NCBI GenBank assembly: GCA_029228645.1
Contig: JAPTHR010000007.1
Location: 111,533 to 175,532, forward strand
Length of the DNA stretch: 64,000 bases
Direction: 5' to 3'
Source: Gammaproteobacteria bacterium Milos-ODIII6
GTDB taxonomy: Bacteria; Pseudomonadota; Gammaproteobacteria; Chromatiales; Chromatiaceae
The notes beneath the pieces were generated by a model. That model was not told the origin of the DNA and searched no databases. It saw only the letters and a list, made by a program, of their open reading frames with translations. Made by a program: the position numbers and the translations under genes. This document shows positions 16,706 to 24,856 of this stretch, piece by piece; the stretch's first letter is position 1; the number at the start of each line of letters is the position of its first letter.

Positions 16706-18778
16706 ATGCCTGTCGCTTCAAATGCAAAGCGCTCCCTTTACCCGCGCCTGCTTGCGGGGTTCGCTGCAGCCTGTTTGTTTGCCGCGTTGGCCTGGTCCCA
16801 GGGGCAGGTGAGCCTGCAGTTGGGGATCTCCGACCTGGAGCATGAGGCGGCAACGGCAGAGGGCCTGAGCGTCGTGCTGGTGAACCATGGTGACCGGCAG
16901 GACCTCACCATCCGGATCGAACGCATCGAGCTGGCCGGCCTCGACAAGCCGATTCGTGATGCGGTCTTCGAATGCGCCGGATCGCAGCGCCCCTGGCCGG
17001 CGTTCGATTGCCGGGGCGCGCAATTGGAAATGGCTGACAGTCCCTGGGGGCCTCAGAGCGTGACGGTCGATCTCGACTGGCATTCCGCCGCTGACTGGCG
17101 GCTTACCTTTTCCGGGCTGCGTTACGCCGGTGGTCGCCTGCAGGGCGATGCCAGCGGCAAGGGGGAGACCTGGAAACTGCAGGCCAGGGCCTCCGGAATG
17201 GCATTGCGCCGCGTGCAAGCAATCGTGCAGTTGGCACAGGCGCAGCAAGTCGGAGATCTTGCCGGTGACCTGTCGCTCGAGATCACTGCGCAGGGGACCC
17301 TGGCGGGGCTGCGGGCCATCTCGGGTAGCGGCCGATTTTCCGGTGTCGCTTATGCCGACAGCGCCGGCGAGCAGGCGGCCGAAAAACTCGCGGGGCGGTT
17401 CAAGCTGAGGGCCACGACCCCCGGCAGTCAGGCCTGGTCCGGGGCTGGCGAGCTGTCGGTCGAGCAGGGCCAGCTATACAGCGATCCGGTTTTCCTGGAT
17501 TTCGGGAAGCAGGCTTGGACGCTCGGTGCGCGCGGCGGTTTGTCGGGCGAACGGTTCGCGATCGAGCGTCTCAAGCTGGATGCAGGGCGCCTGTTACAGG
17601 CGCAAGGCGAGGGAGTGTTCGATGCCAGCAGGTCGCGCCTGGAGAGCGGGGAACTCAGGCTTACCTCGACCCGCCTGGAGCAGCTCTTCCCGGAATTGGT
17701 TCAGCCGCTGCTGCGCAAGACGGCGGCAGCGGATCTGGAGGTGCGGGGCGGGGCGACCCTGTCTCTGACTCTCAGCGAGGGACAACCGCAATCGCTGGAT
17801 GTGAGCCTCGACGGAGTGGAACTGAAGCAGGGCGCGGATGGATTCGCGCTGGACGGGATTTCCGGCGGCATTGCCTGGCGGGGTTCAGGGACCAGTCCCG
17901 ACAGTCGCCTCGCCTTCGAGAGTGGTCGGCTCGGGCGGCTTCGTTTCGGTGGCGCCGAATTGCACTTCAATCTCTTCGATCGCTTCGCCTGGTTGGTTCG
18001 GCCACTGGTGCTGCCGTTCTATGGGGGTGATATACGGGTGGGCGAACTCAGTTGGGTGGCCACGGAGGAGGGCCCGGACGTGGGGTTCGGTATCGCCATT
18101 CAGCAAGCCTCTTTGGGTGATCTCAGCGCCGACCTGGGCTGGCCAAGAATGCAGGGTCAGGTCTCCGGCCGAATGCCGCGAGCGCGTTACTCGCAAGGTG
18201 ATCTGCTTGTCGACGGCGGCCTCGGCGTCGAGGTGTTCGACGGGACCCTGACACTGCAGAACGTCCGCCTCGGCGAGCTCGATTCCGTGGCGCCGGTGCT
18301 CGAGGCCGACATGGAACTTCGGCGCCTGGATTTGTACCAACTGACGCAGACCTTCTCCTTTGGCGAGATCCAGGGGCGTCTGGACGGCGACGTGAGCAAA
18401 TTGCGCCTGGTTGCTTGGCAGCCAGACCGGTTCGATGCGCATCTCTACTCCACCCCGGACGATGATCGTCGCCACCGGATCAGCCAGCGCGCGGTGGATA
18501 ACCTGACCGAGTTGGGCAACGGCGTCTCAGGCGCGCTGTCGGCCTCGTTCCTGCGCTTTTTCGAGCAGTTCTCCTACGACCGCATCGAACTCAAGGTGCG
18601 GCAACGGGGCAGCCGGGCCTGGATCGATGGTATCCCGGCCTCGGATGGCGGCTATTATCTGGTCAAAGGCGCCGGATTGCCGCGCATCGATGTCATCGGT
18701 CGCAACCGGGAAGTGGGCTGGACGGATCTGCTGAGCCGACTGAAGTCCATCCGCCTGCAGGATGTAAGCATGCAATGA
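16706..18778 (+). CDS. ydbH: YdbH-like AsmA-family bridge protein
   Basis: The 690-residue product has an N-terminal signal anchor (~residues 13-31). It is followed by a long repetitive beta-rich body (AGGRLQGDASGK, ALDGISGGIAWRGSG, FGIAIQQASLGDLSADLGW, LEADMELRRLDLYQLTQTF) of the AsmA/TamB-like class. The C-terminal LPRIDVIGRNREVGWTDLL block and the genetic setting match YdbH, a proposed bridge for phospholipid transport between inner and outer membranes. In E. coli ydbH is followed by ynbE (lipoprotein) and ydbL; here one gene 10 bp downstream carries a lipobox and the YdbL domain together. At 690 residues it is shorter than E. coli YdbH (about 880). Confidence 0.82.
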   Translation: MPVASNAKRSLYPRLLAGFAAACLFAALAWSQGQVSLQLGISDLEHEAATAEGLSVVLVNHGDRQDLTIRIERIELAGLDKPIRDAVFECAGSQRPWPAFDCRGAQLEMADSPWGPQSVTVDLDWHSAADWRLTFSGLRYAGGRLQGDASGKGETWKLQARASGMALRRVQAIVQLAQAQQVGDLAGDLSLEITAQGTLAGLRAISGSGRFSGVAYADSAGEQAAEKLAGRFKLRATTPGSQAWSGAGELSVEQGQLYSDPVFLDFGKQAWTLGARGGLSGERFAIERLKLDAGRLLQAQGEGVFDASRSRLESGELRLTSTRLEQLFPELVQPLLRKTAAADLEVRGGATLSLTLSEGQPQSLDVSLDGVELKQGADGFALDGISGGIAWRGSGTSPDSRLAFESGRLGRLRFGGAELHFNLFDRFAWLVRPLVLPFYGGDIRVGELSWVATEEGPDVGFGIAIQQASLGDLSADLGWPRMQGQVSGRMPRARYSQGDLLVDGGLGVEVFDGTLTLQNVRLGELDSVAPVLEADMELRRLDLYQLTQTFSFGEIQGRLDGDVSKLRLVAWQPDRFDAHLYSTPDDDRRHRISQRAVDNLTELGNGVSGALSASFLRFFEQFSYDRIELKVRQRGSRAWIDGIPASDGGYYLVKGAGLPRIDVIGRNREVGWTDLLSRLKSIRLQDVSMQ

Positions 18779-18788
18779 GGAATATCGA

Positions 18789-19403
18789 ATGACGACAACC
18801 CGACCTGTCCTGCTGTGGCCGCTACTGGCCTTCGTGCTCGCGTCCTGCGTGACGATCAACATCTATTTCCCGGCCGCCGCGGCGGAAGAGGCCGCTCGAA
18901 CCATCGTGCGCGATGTCCTGGGTAAGGAAGCGGCGGAAACACCCGCGAGTCCCCAGGGACAGCCGCAATCGCAGCTTGAAGCAGGCAACCGGGCGTTGTG
19001 GATCGCCGGCCGTCTTCTGGATGTGCTGGTTCCTCCGGCTGCAGCGGCGGGGCAGGCCAATATCGATATCAGCAGCCCCGGCATCAACAGCCTGCGGGCG
19101 TCGATGGCGCGACGCCAGTCGCAGTTGGCGCCGTTTTACGCCAAGGGCGTGATCGGCTTCGACGCGCGCGGGCTGGTCGCGGTGAGGGATCTCTCGGCGG
19201 CGGAATTGCGCGATCGGTCGCGGGTCAAGGACCTGGTGTCCGAGGAGAATCGCGACCGCGATGCGCTCTATCGCGAGATTGCGCGCGCCAACGGGCACCC
19301 GGAGTGGGAACAGAACATCCGCGAGACTTTCGCGCGCGTCTGGGTCGAGGAGGCGAGGCCGGGCTACTGGTATCAGCAGGGGGGTGGCTGGCGGCAACGC
19401 TGA
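18789..19403 (+). CDS. DUF1318 (YdbL-like) lipoprotein, apparent YnbE-YdbL fusion
   Basis: This 204-residue protein has a lipoprotein signal ending LASC (Cys19) directly followed by VTINIYFPAAAAEEAAR, a short beta-strand segment reminiscent of the small lipoprotein YnbE. After an Ala/Pro/Gln-rich linker, residues ~95-204 form a DUF1318/YdbL domain: SRVKDLVSEENRDRDALYRE, then GHPEWEQNIRETFARVW and the terminal GYWYQQGGGWR. In E. coli these are two genes, ynbE and ydbL, next to ydbH. It starts 10 bp after the ydbH-like stop with TGAGGA upstream, so the two are one operon. Likely an outer-membrane-anchored partner of the bridge protein; the fusion reading is inference. Confidence 0.8.
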   Translation: MTTTRPVLLWPLLAFVLASCVTINIYFPAAAAEEAARTIVRDVLGKEAAETPASPQGQPQSQLEAGNRALWIAGRLLDVLVPPAAAAGQANIDISSPGINSLRASMARRQSQLAPFYAKGVIGFDARGLVAVRDLSAAELRDRSRVKDLVSEENRDRDALYREIARANGHPEWEQNIRETFARVWVEEARPGYWYQQGGGWRQR

Positions 19404-19411
19404 GCCCGGAT

Positions 19412-19425
19412 CCCGGCGCGCCGGG
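19412..19425. terminator. GC-rich palindrome between convergent genes
   Basis: CCCGGCGCGCCGGG is a perfect 14-bp palindrome lying 8 nt after the DUF1318 gene stop and 34 nt before the cysG stop on the other strand. No T-tract follows, so a terminator role is only suggested by position. Confidence 0.25.
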
Positions 19426-19458
19426 CACGCTTGCGCGCCCCGGCGGTGGTGATACCGG

Positions 19459-20895
19459 TTACAGGGCCGTACCGGGCTCGATGGGGGAGGTCGCTCCCAG
19501 CTCGGATGTGTCCGGCGCCTTGAACCAGGCCAGTTTCTCATGCAGCTGCACGACGTCCCCGACGATAATCAGCGTGGGCGGCTTCGGCTGTTCGCGCGCG
19601 GCGATCTCCGGCAGGGTGTCGATCGTGCCGGTGTAGACCCGCTGCTGATGTGTCGTGCCCTGCTGGACCAGGGCTGCAGGGGTCGAGGCGGGCATGCCGT
19701 GGGCCTGCAGTTCGCGGCTGATCACCGGGAGTCCCTTCAGGCCCATGTAGAACACCACGGTCTGCGCCGGTTGCGCCAGCTGAGCCCAGTTCAGGTTCAT
19801 CGTGTTGTCTTTCAGATGACCGGTGACGAAGGTGACCGATTGGGCATAGTCACGATGGGTGAGCGGAATCCCCGCATAGCTGGCACAACCCGCCGCGGCA
19901 GTCACCCCCGGAACAACCTGGAAGGGGACGCCCTGTGCGGCCAGGGTGTCGATCTCCTCGCCGCCGCGGCCGAAGATGAACGGGTCGCCTCCTTTCAGGC
20001 GCAGCACCCGGTGCCCCTCCTTGGCGAGATCGGCGAGCAGCTGGTTGATTTCCTCCTGGCGCATGGCGTGGTTGTCGCGTTCCTTGCCGACGTAGATGCG
20101 CCGGGCATCCCGCCGGGTCATGTCCAGGACCGCCTTTGCCACGAGGCGGTCATACACCACCACGTCCGCCTGCTGCATCAAGCGCAGCGCGCGGAAGGTC
20201 AGCAGGTCCGGATCGCCCGGTCCGCCGCCGACCAGATAAACCTCTCCCACGTCCTGGCTGGCCGGTGTGTCGGCCAATTCCCGCTCCATGAGGACCTCGG
20301 CCTCCTGCATGTGTCCCGAGAAGACCCGCTCTGCGACGCCGCCCTGAAATATGCAGTCCCAGAAGCGGCGACGCTGCACCGGGTCGTCGATCTTTGCCTT
20401 GACCCGGTCGCGAAACTTGGCCGCGAGTTCGGCCAGCCGGCCATAGCCGGCAGGAATCAACGATTCCAGCCGGCTGCGGATCAGGCGGGCCAACACGGGT
20501 GATGCGCCGCCGGTGGAGACGGCCGCCACCACCGGCGAGCGGTCGATGATCGAGGGCATGATGAAGTTGCCGTCCTCAGGGTTGTCCACCACATTGACCG
20601 GGATACGCTGGCGGCGGGCAGCAACCGCGATCTCGCGGTTGACCTCGAGATTGTTGGTGGCCCCGATCACCAGGGTGGCGTCATCGAGGTCGCTGGGCTG
20701 GTAGGTACGGGCCAGGTGCTCCACCCTGCCATTGTCGGCGAGGCGTTGCAGGCTGGTACACAGCTCCGGCGCAATGACCCGGACCCGGGCTTTTGCCCGA
20801 AGTAAAAGAGTGACCTTGCGGGTGGCGATCTCACCGCCTCCAATCACCAGGCAAAGTTGTTGTTTTACATCGTAAAAAATGGGTAATTGTTGCAT
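19459..20895 (-). CDS. cysG: Siroheme synthase CysG (fused dehydrogenase/ferrochelatase and uroporphyrinogen-III methyltransferase)
   Basis: CysG makes siroheme from uroporphyrinogen III in one polypeptide (478 residues). The N-terminal precorrin-2 dehydrogenase/ferrochelatase part has the NAD-binding [13 protein letters not shown] (~residues 17-29), [20 protein letters not shown] (~100-119) and [14 protein letters not shown]. The C-terminal SAM methyltransferase begins [19 protein letters not shown] (~215) and contains [14 protein letters not shown] and [22 protein letters not shown] chose ATG 20895 over the upstream TTG 20913 because the family begins with the short leader before LPIFYD. 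It diverges from the sulfur-relay operon; in a sulfur oxidiser siroheme could serve assimilatory or dissimilatory sulfite reductase. Confidence 0.96.
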   Translation of the reverse strand: MQQLPIFYDVKQQLCLVIGGGEIATRKVTLLLRAKARVRVIAPELCTSLQRLADNGRVEHLARTYQPSDLDDATLVIGATNNLEVNREIAVAARRQRIPVNVVDNPEDGNFIMPSIIDRSPVVAAVSTGGASPVLARLIRSRLESLIPAGYGRLAELAAKFRDRVKAKIDDPVQRRRFWDCIFQGGVAERVFSGHMQEAEVLMERELADTPASQDVGEVYLVGGGPGDPDLLTFRALRLMQQADVVVYDRLVAKAVLDMTRRDARRIYVGKERDNHAMRQEEINQLLADLAKEGHRVLRLKGGDPFIFGRGGEEIDTLAAQGVPFQVVPGVTAAAGCASYAGIPLTHRDYAQSVTFVTGHLKDNTMNLNWAQLAQPAQTVVFYMGLKGLPVISRELQAHGMPASTPAALVQQGTTHQQRVYTGTIDTLPEIAAREQPKPPTLIIVGDVVQLHEKLAWFKAPDTSELGATSPIEPGTAL

Positions 20896-20980
20896 TTTCT
20901 CAGGTGCCGTCAATTGAAGGCCAGCGGGCCGAATGTTGTCAAAAGTCCCCCGCAGTCGTTCGGTTTGGGGTCAGACCGAT

Positions 20981-21009
20981 TTGAATATATGAGGACATAA
21001 TAATATACT
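20981..21009 (+). promoter_or_regulatory. Sigma70-type promoter of rhd-tusA-dsrE2
   Basis: TTGAAT (20981-20986) and TATACT (21004-21009) are separated by exactly 17 bp in an AT-rich patch, with the first start codon 50 bp downstream. A GGGGTCAGACC motif lies just upstream (20967-20977). It is the clearest sigma70-like promoter in the window. Confidence 0.7.
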
Positions 21010-21058
21010 ACGCCGATTGGTTTTTTTCGCCCCAGACGAGAATCCGAGAGGTGGACGA

Positions 21059-21403
21059 ATGCTTGTTAAAGAGATCGACGCGCCCGACTTGCAGGCCCGC
21101 CTTGAGGCCGGCGAAGACGTCGTCCTTGTGGATATCCGCAGCGATGCGGAGGTCGCCCAGGGGATACTGCCGGGCTCCGAGCATCTGGCGATGCACCTGA
21201 TTCCGCTCAAGCTTCAGGATCTCCCGAAGGACAAGGATATTGTGCTCTATTGTCGCAGCGGTGCCCGCTCTTATCACGCCTGCAACTACCTGCAACAACA
21301 GGGCGTCAGCAATGTGCTGAACCTGCGTGGCGGTATCATCGCCTGGGCGCGGCAGGGCTACGAAATCGCGAGTTCCCAACAGTTGCGCACCGGCAGCTTC
21401 TGA
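21059..21403 (+). CDS. Single-domain rhodanese, sulfur-relay type
   Basis: This 114-residue single-domain rhodanese has its active-site Cys65 in LYCRSGARS, the loop that carries a persulfide. Other family marks are VLVDIRSDAEVAQGILPGS and NVLNLRGGIIAWARQGYE. The start ATG 21059 has GAGAGGTGG upstream. It is the first gene of a rhd-tusA-dsrE2 operon. In sulfur oxidisers such as Allochromatium these three proteins pass sulfane sulfur from low-molecular-weight persulfides via TusA toward cytoplasmic oxidation. The protein is cytoplasmic, with no signal peptide. Confidence 0.9.
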   Translation: MLVKEIDAPDLQARLEAGEDVVLVDIRSDAEVAQGILPGSEHLAMHLIPLKLQDLPKDKDIVLYCRSGARSYHACNYLQQQGVSNVLNLRGGIIAWARQGYEIASSQQLRTGSF

Positions 21404-21493
21404 CGGCGCCTTCTTGCAATTCACAGTCGGTTGGAATATAAGAATCCACCGATTTAATCCCGATAACCAACTGAGACACCCTGGAGGTTGCCA

Positions 21494-21724
21494 ATGGCTG
21501 ACTTTGATCAAGAACTGGATGCGTCCGGCCTAAACTGCCCGCTCCCCATCCTGCGCGCCAAGAAAACCCTGACCGGCATGGAGTCCGGCAAGGTGCTGCG
21601 CATCGTTGCGACCGACCCCGGTTCGGTCAAGGACTTCGAGGCCTTTTCGAAGCAAACCGGTAACGAACTGCTCGAATCCGGCGAAGAAGGCGGCAAGTTC
21701 ACCTTCCTGATCAAGAAGTCCTGA
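21494..21724 (+). CDS. tusA: Sulfur carrier protein TusA
   Basis: TusA is a small sulfur carrier; here it is 76 residues. The conserved Cys-Pro motif lies in LDASGLNCPLPILRAKKTL (Cys near residue 16), whose cysteine holds the persulfide. The second half (VLRIVATDPGSVKDFEAFSK) completes the IF3-like alpha/beta sandwich. A strong CTGGAGGTTG ribosome site precedes ATG 21494. Position between rhd and dsrE2 indicates the oxidative sulfur-transfer role rather than only tRNA thiolation. A 90-bp leader separates it from rhd. Confidence 0.94.
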   Translation: MADFDQELDASGLNCPLPILRAKKTLTGMESGKVLRIVATDPGSVKDFEAFSKQTGNELLESGEEGGKFTFLIKKS

Positions 21725-21763
21725 TAGGACTGCCGTTCACCTCCTGACAATGAGGGCGTAAAG

Positions 21764-22243
21764 ATGGAAGAGAAAAAGTTTGCCATCGTAGCGACCAAGG
21801 GCACCCTGGACTGGGCATATCCCCCGTTCATTCTGGCCTCCACCGCATCCGCACTCGGCTATGAGACCGAGATATTCTTCACCTTCTACGGCCTGCAGCT
21901 GCTGAAGAAAGACATGGACCTCAAGGTCTCCCCGCTGGGCAATCCGGGTATGCCGATGCCGATGGGCATGGACAAGTGGTTCCCGACGATCTTCACCGCC
22001 CTCCCGGGCATGGAGGCGATGATGACCTCCATGATGAAGAAGAAGATGGCTAGCAAGGGCGTGGCCAGCCTGGAAGAATTGCGCGAGCTCTGCCAGGAGG
22101 CGGAAGTCAAGCTGATCGCCTGCCAGATGACCGTGGATCTATTCGATATGGACCCCACGTCTTTCGTAGACGGCGTCGAGTTTGCAGGCGCGGCTCGCTT
22201 CTTCGAGTTTGCCGGAGAATCTGACATCTGCATGTACATCTGA
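21764..22243 (+). CDS. dsrE2: DsrE2-type DsrE/DsrF-like sulfurtransferase
   Basis: The 159-residue protein belongs to the DsrE/F/H-like family, DsrE2 branch. Marks are FAIVATKGTLDWAYPPFILA at the N-terminus, the central MPMPMGMDKWFP segment, the candidate active cysteine in KLIACQMTVDLFDM (~residues 119-132) and a hydrophobic stretch that may contact the membrane. A second Cys (CQEAEVK) lies ~12 residues before it. DsrE2 is the third member of the rhd-tusA-dsrE2 sulfur-relay module and is followed at once by a strong terminator, closing the operon. The role is known for the family in Chromatiales; it is not provable from this sequence. Confidence 0.9.
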   Translation: MEEKKFAIVATKGTLDWAYPPFILASTASALGYETEIFFTFYGLQLLKKDMDLKVSPLGNPGMPMPMGMDKWFPTIFTALPGMEAMMTSMMKKKMASKGVASLEELRELCQEAEVKLIACQMTVDLFDMDPTSFVDGVEFAGAARFFEFAGESDICMYI

Positions 22244-22265
22244 CCAAGGTCGTACTCGTCAGTGG

Positions 22266-22295
22266 AAAACACCGCCCACAAGGCGGTGTTTTTTT
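22266..22295 (+). terminator. Rho-independent terminator of rhd-tusA-dsrE2
   Basis: A 9-bp perfect stem AACACCGCC (22268-22276)/GGCGGTGTT (22282-22290) with a CACAA loop is followed by a run of T (seven in all, including the stem end). It lies 25 nt after the dsrE2 stop codon. Confidence 0.93.
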
Positions 22296-22390
22296 GCCTG
22301 ACCGAAAGCATCGCCGCTCACTCCTCCTTCGGTCAGGGCGGACTTTCCGGGTATTGAAAGAAGACGACTGGCAGACGCGCGTTCATCATT

Positions 22391-22432
22391 TGGTTATAAT
22401 ATAAGCTCGTTTTATTGACCCAATCATAACCA
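22391..22432 (+). promoter_or_regulatory. Inverted repeat in front of the LysR gene, possible autoregulatory site
   Basis: TGGTTAT (22391-22397) and ATAACCA (22426-22432) form a perfect 7-bp inverted repeat around an AT-rich core that includes TATAAT (22395-22400). Its place directly upstream of a LysR-family gene is typical of an operator bound by the regulator itself. A matching -35 box is not obvious. Confidence 0.4.
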
Positions 22433-22453
22433 GCACTCAGGGGAGTTTGCAGT

Positions 22454-23365
22454 ATGGCCGATCGACGCCTTCAGGTTTTCCATACCGTCGCTCGCCTTTT
22501 GAGTTTCACCAAAGCGGCTGAAACCCTGCACATGACCCAGCCAGCAGTGACCTTCCAGGTGCGCCAGCTGGAGGAATATTTCAACACCCGACTCTTCGAT
22601 CGAACCCACAACCGCATCAGCCTGACCGAGGCCGGTGAGACCGTCTACCAGTTCGCCGACAAGATCTTCGAGCTGTACTCGGAGATGGAAAACGCGGTGC
22701 GCGAGATGACCGGCGAAATCAGCGGTTCACTCACTATTGGTGCGAGCACCACCATCGCGGAGTACATGCTGCCTGCGCTGCTGGGCGATTTCCGGGCCCA
22801 GTATCCGGACGTCACCATCCATCTCAAGGTTTCGAATACCGATGGCATCGTCTCGATGGTGGAGAACAACACGATAGACCTCGGTGTCGTCGAGGCGCCG
22901 GTGAGCAACAAGAATCTGGTCGTGGACAAGTGTCGCGACGACCGCCTGGTTGCGATCGTTCCGCCCAAGCATGAACTGGCGACGCGTGCCAGCGTGCACA
23001 TGCGCGAGTTGCTCAAGTACCCTTTCATCTGCCGCGAGGAGGGCTCCGGTACGCGCGAAGTCATCCAGAGCTATATCTGCGATACGGAAGAGTGCAAGCA
23101 GGGTATGAACGTGGCCATGGAACTGGGCAGCCCGGAAGCGGTCAAGGGCGCTGTGGAAGCCGGTATGGGTATCTCGGTGGTGTCCAACGCCACCATTCAG
23201 AAGGAGTTGCGCCTCGGCACCCTGGTCGCGCTGCAGATTGAACCGCCACTGGAAAGGCCATTTTCGTTCGTCCACCAGAAGCAGAAATTCCGTGTCCGGG
23301 TCATGCAGGAACTGCTCGAGTTTGCCCGCGCCTATTGTCACGAACACCAGGTCGACGAACGCTGA
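22454..23365 (+). CDS. LysR-family transcriptional regulator
   Basis: The 303-residue protein has an N-terminal winged helix-turn-helix (residues ~1-60: LQVFHTVARLLSFTKAAETL then MTQPAVTFQVRQLEEYF), a linker helix, and a periplasmic-binding-like effector domain (~90-295; GSLTIGASTTIAEYMLPALL). The substrate is not evident from sequence. AGGGGAG lies 8 nt before the ATG. It follows the sulfur-relay operon but is separated by a terminator and has its own upstream inverted repeat. Downstream are a small unknown gene and an AI-2E-type permease with short gaps, so it probably heads that operon. A link to sulfur metabolism is inference from position. Confidence 0.9.
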   Translation: MADRRLQVFHTVARLLSFTKAAETLHMTQPAVTFQVRQLEEYFNTRLFDRTHNRISLTEAGETVYQFADKIFELYSEMENAVREMTGEISGSLTIGASTTIAEYMLPALLGDFRAQYPDVTIHLKVSNTDGIVSMVENNTIDLGVVEAPVSNKNLVVDKCRDDRLVAIVPPKHELATRASVHMRELLKYPFICREEGSGTREVIQSYICDTEECKQGMNVAMELGSPEAVKGAVEAGMGISVVSNATIQKELRLGTLVALQIEPPLERPFSFVHQKQKFRVRVMQELLEFARAYCHEHQVDER

Positions 23366-23385
23366 TCGCTCCCGGGGACGGCGCA

Positions 23386-23766
23386 TTGCTTCCACCCAAG
23401 CAGACATTCGACCCCTCGGAGCGCGAACTGCTCGCGCTGCTGCGCGATTTGGGCGACTCCCAGAAAAGAAGCCTGCTGGATTTTGGCCGCTTTCTGGCGC
23501 AGCAGGCGGAAACCCCCGGCCAGTCGGGCGAGCAGGTGCCCGCCAAACCCCTCGGTCTGCCGCGACCGGAGGACGAGAAGGTGGTGGCCGCTATCCGGCG
23601 GCTCGCGCAAAACTACCCCATGCTCAATCGCGATATCCTGTTGCACGAGACCTCGTCGCTGATGACGGCGCACGTGATGCACGGCAGGGACGCGGTGGAA
23701 GTGATCGATCAACTCGAAGAATTGTTCCACGGGGCATACCAGGCCCACCGCAACAAAGGTGATTGA
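23386..23766 (+). CDS. Hypothetical conserved small protein between LysR and permease genes
   Basis: The protein has 126 residues from TTG 23386, which has GGGGACG about 6 nt upstream; an earlier TTG at 23335 would overlap the LysR gene. It is predicted fully helical and cytoplasmic, with a helical N-terminus (ERELLALLRDLGDSQKRSLL), a Pro-rich linker and a C-terminal helical pair (RRLAQNYPMLNRDILLHE, VMHGRDAVEVIDQLEELF). There are no cysteines and no catalytic motif I recognise. It sits 20 bp after the LysR gene and 11 bp before the permease gene, so all three are likely co-transcribed. Confidence 0.72.
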   Translation: MLPPKQTFDPSERELLALLRDLGDSQKRSLLDFGRFLAQQAETPGQSGEQVPAKPLGLPRPEDEKVVAAIRRLAQNYPMLNRDILLHETSSLMTAHVMHGRDAVEVIDQLEELFHGAYQAHRNKGD

Positions 23767-23777
23767 CGGAGTCAACG

Positions 23778-24836
23778 ATGCGCCTCATTACCGATTGGTT
23801 CCGACGGACCTTTTCTGACCCCCAGATTGTTTTCCTGACGCTGATCCTGCTGGCGGGTTTTGCAGTCGTGCTGACCATGGGCAATATGTTGGCGCCCGTG
23901 CTGGCGAGCGCGGTGATCGCCTACCTTCTGGAGGGCCTCATCGTCGCCCTGGAGGATCGCGGCACTCCACGCCTGCTTGCGGTGGTGGTGGTATTCATTG
24001 CCTTCATGCTGTTCCTCACTGCCGTCGTTTTCGGACTCCTGCCTGTGGTGTCGCGTCAGATCACGCAACTGGTACAGCAGCTGCCGTCCATGATCAGCGA
24101 GGGACAAAACGCATTGATGACCCTCCCGCAGCGCTATCCGGAGATCGTTTCAGCGGATCAGACGCAGCAGATCATGGACAGCATCAAGGGGGAGATTGCC
24201 GGTTTCGGTCAACGTGTGCTCTCCCTTTCGCTGTCCTCGGTGGTCGGTGTTTTAACCCTGGTCGTGTACCTGGTGCTGATGCCCATGCTGGTATTTTTCT
24301 TCCTCAAGGACAAGTACCTGATCACGAATTGGTTCACGCACTTCATGCCCGGTGAACGCGGGCTCGCGGCAAGGGTGTGGCGGGATGTGGACCGCCAGAT
24401 CGCAAACTACGTGCGTGGCAAGTTCTGGGAGATCGTCATCGTATGGGCAGCCAGCTTTGTTGTATTCACCTTCTTTGAACTGCAATACGCGATGCTGCTG
24501 TCGGTACTGGTGGGGCTCTCGGTCGTCATCCCCTATGTGGGTGCAACCGTGGTTACCGTGCCCGTGGTGATGGTGGCATGGTTTCAGTGGGGTTGGGGCT
24601 CGGATTTCATCGGCGTGAGCGTTGCCTACCTGATCATTCAGGCACTGGACGGGAACGTGTTGGTGCCACTGCTGTTTGGCGAGGTGGTCAGCCTTCACCC
24701 CGTCGCGATCATTGTGGCGATCCTGGTCTTCGGCGGGCTGTGGGGATTCTGGGGCGTGTTTTTCGCGATTCCACTGGCGACCCTGGTAAACGCGATCCTC
24801 AGGGCGTGGCCCAATCACCGCGTCGAACACGCCTGA
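23778..24836 (+). CDS. AI-2E/PerM family membrane transporter
   Basis: The 352-residue polytopic protein has about eight spans. Two N-terminal spans (IVFLTLILLAGFAVVLTMGN; VLASAVIAYLLEGLIVAL) and a third (LLAVVVVFIAFMLFLTAVVFGLL) precede a ~75-residue loop, then five further spans. Family marks are LVFFFLKDKYLI, the IPYVGATVVTVPVV segment, and LDGNVLVPLLFGEVVSLHPVAIIVAIL. Members include YdgG/TqsA (autoinducer-2 export) and Na+/H+ antiporters, so the substrate is open. I chose ATG 23778, preceded by GACGGAG, over TTG 23763. Likely third gene of the LysR operon. Confidence 0.88.
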   Translation: MRLITDWFRRTFSDPQIVFLTLILLAGFAVVLTMGNMLAPVLASAVIAYLLEGLIVALEDRGTPRLLAVVVVFIAFMLFLTAVVFGLLPVVSRQITQLVQQLPSMISEGQNALMTLPQRYPEIVSADQTQQIMDSIKGEIAGFGQRVLSLSLSSVVGVLTLVVYLVLMPMLVFFFLKDKYLITNWFTHFMPGERGLAARVWRDVDRQIANYVRGKFWEIVIVWAASFVVFTFFELQYAMLLSVLVGLSVVIPYVGATVVTVPVVMVAWFQWGWGSDFIGVSVAYLIIQALDGNVLVPLLFGEVVSLHPVAIIVAILVFGGLWGFWGVFFAIPLATLVNAILRAWPNHRVEHA

Positions 24837-24856
24837 GCAGTCACCCGGGTGGGTTG

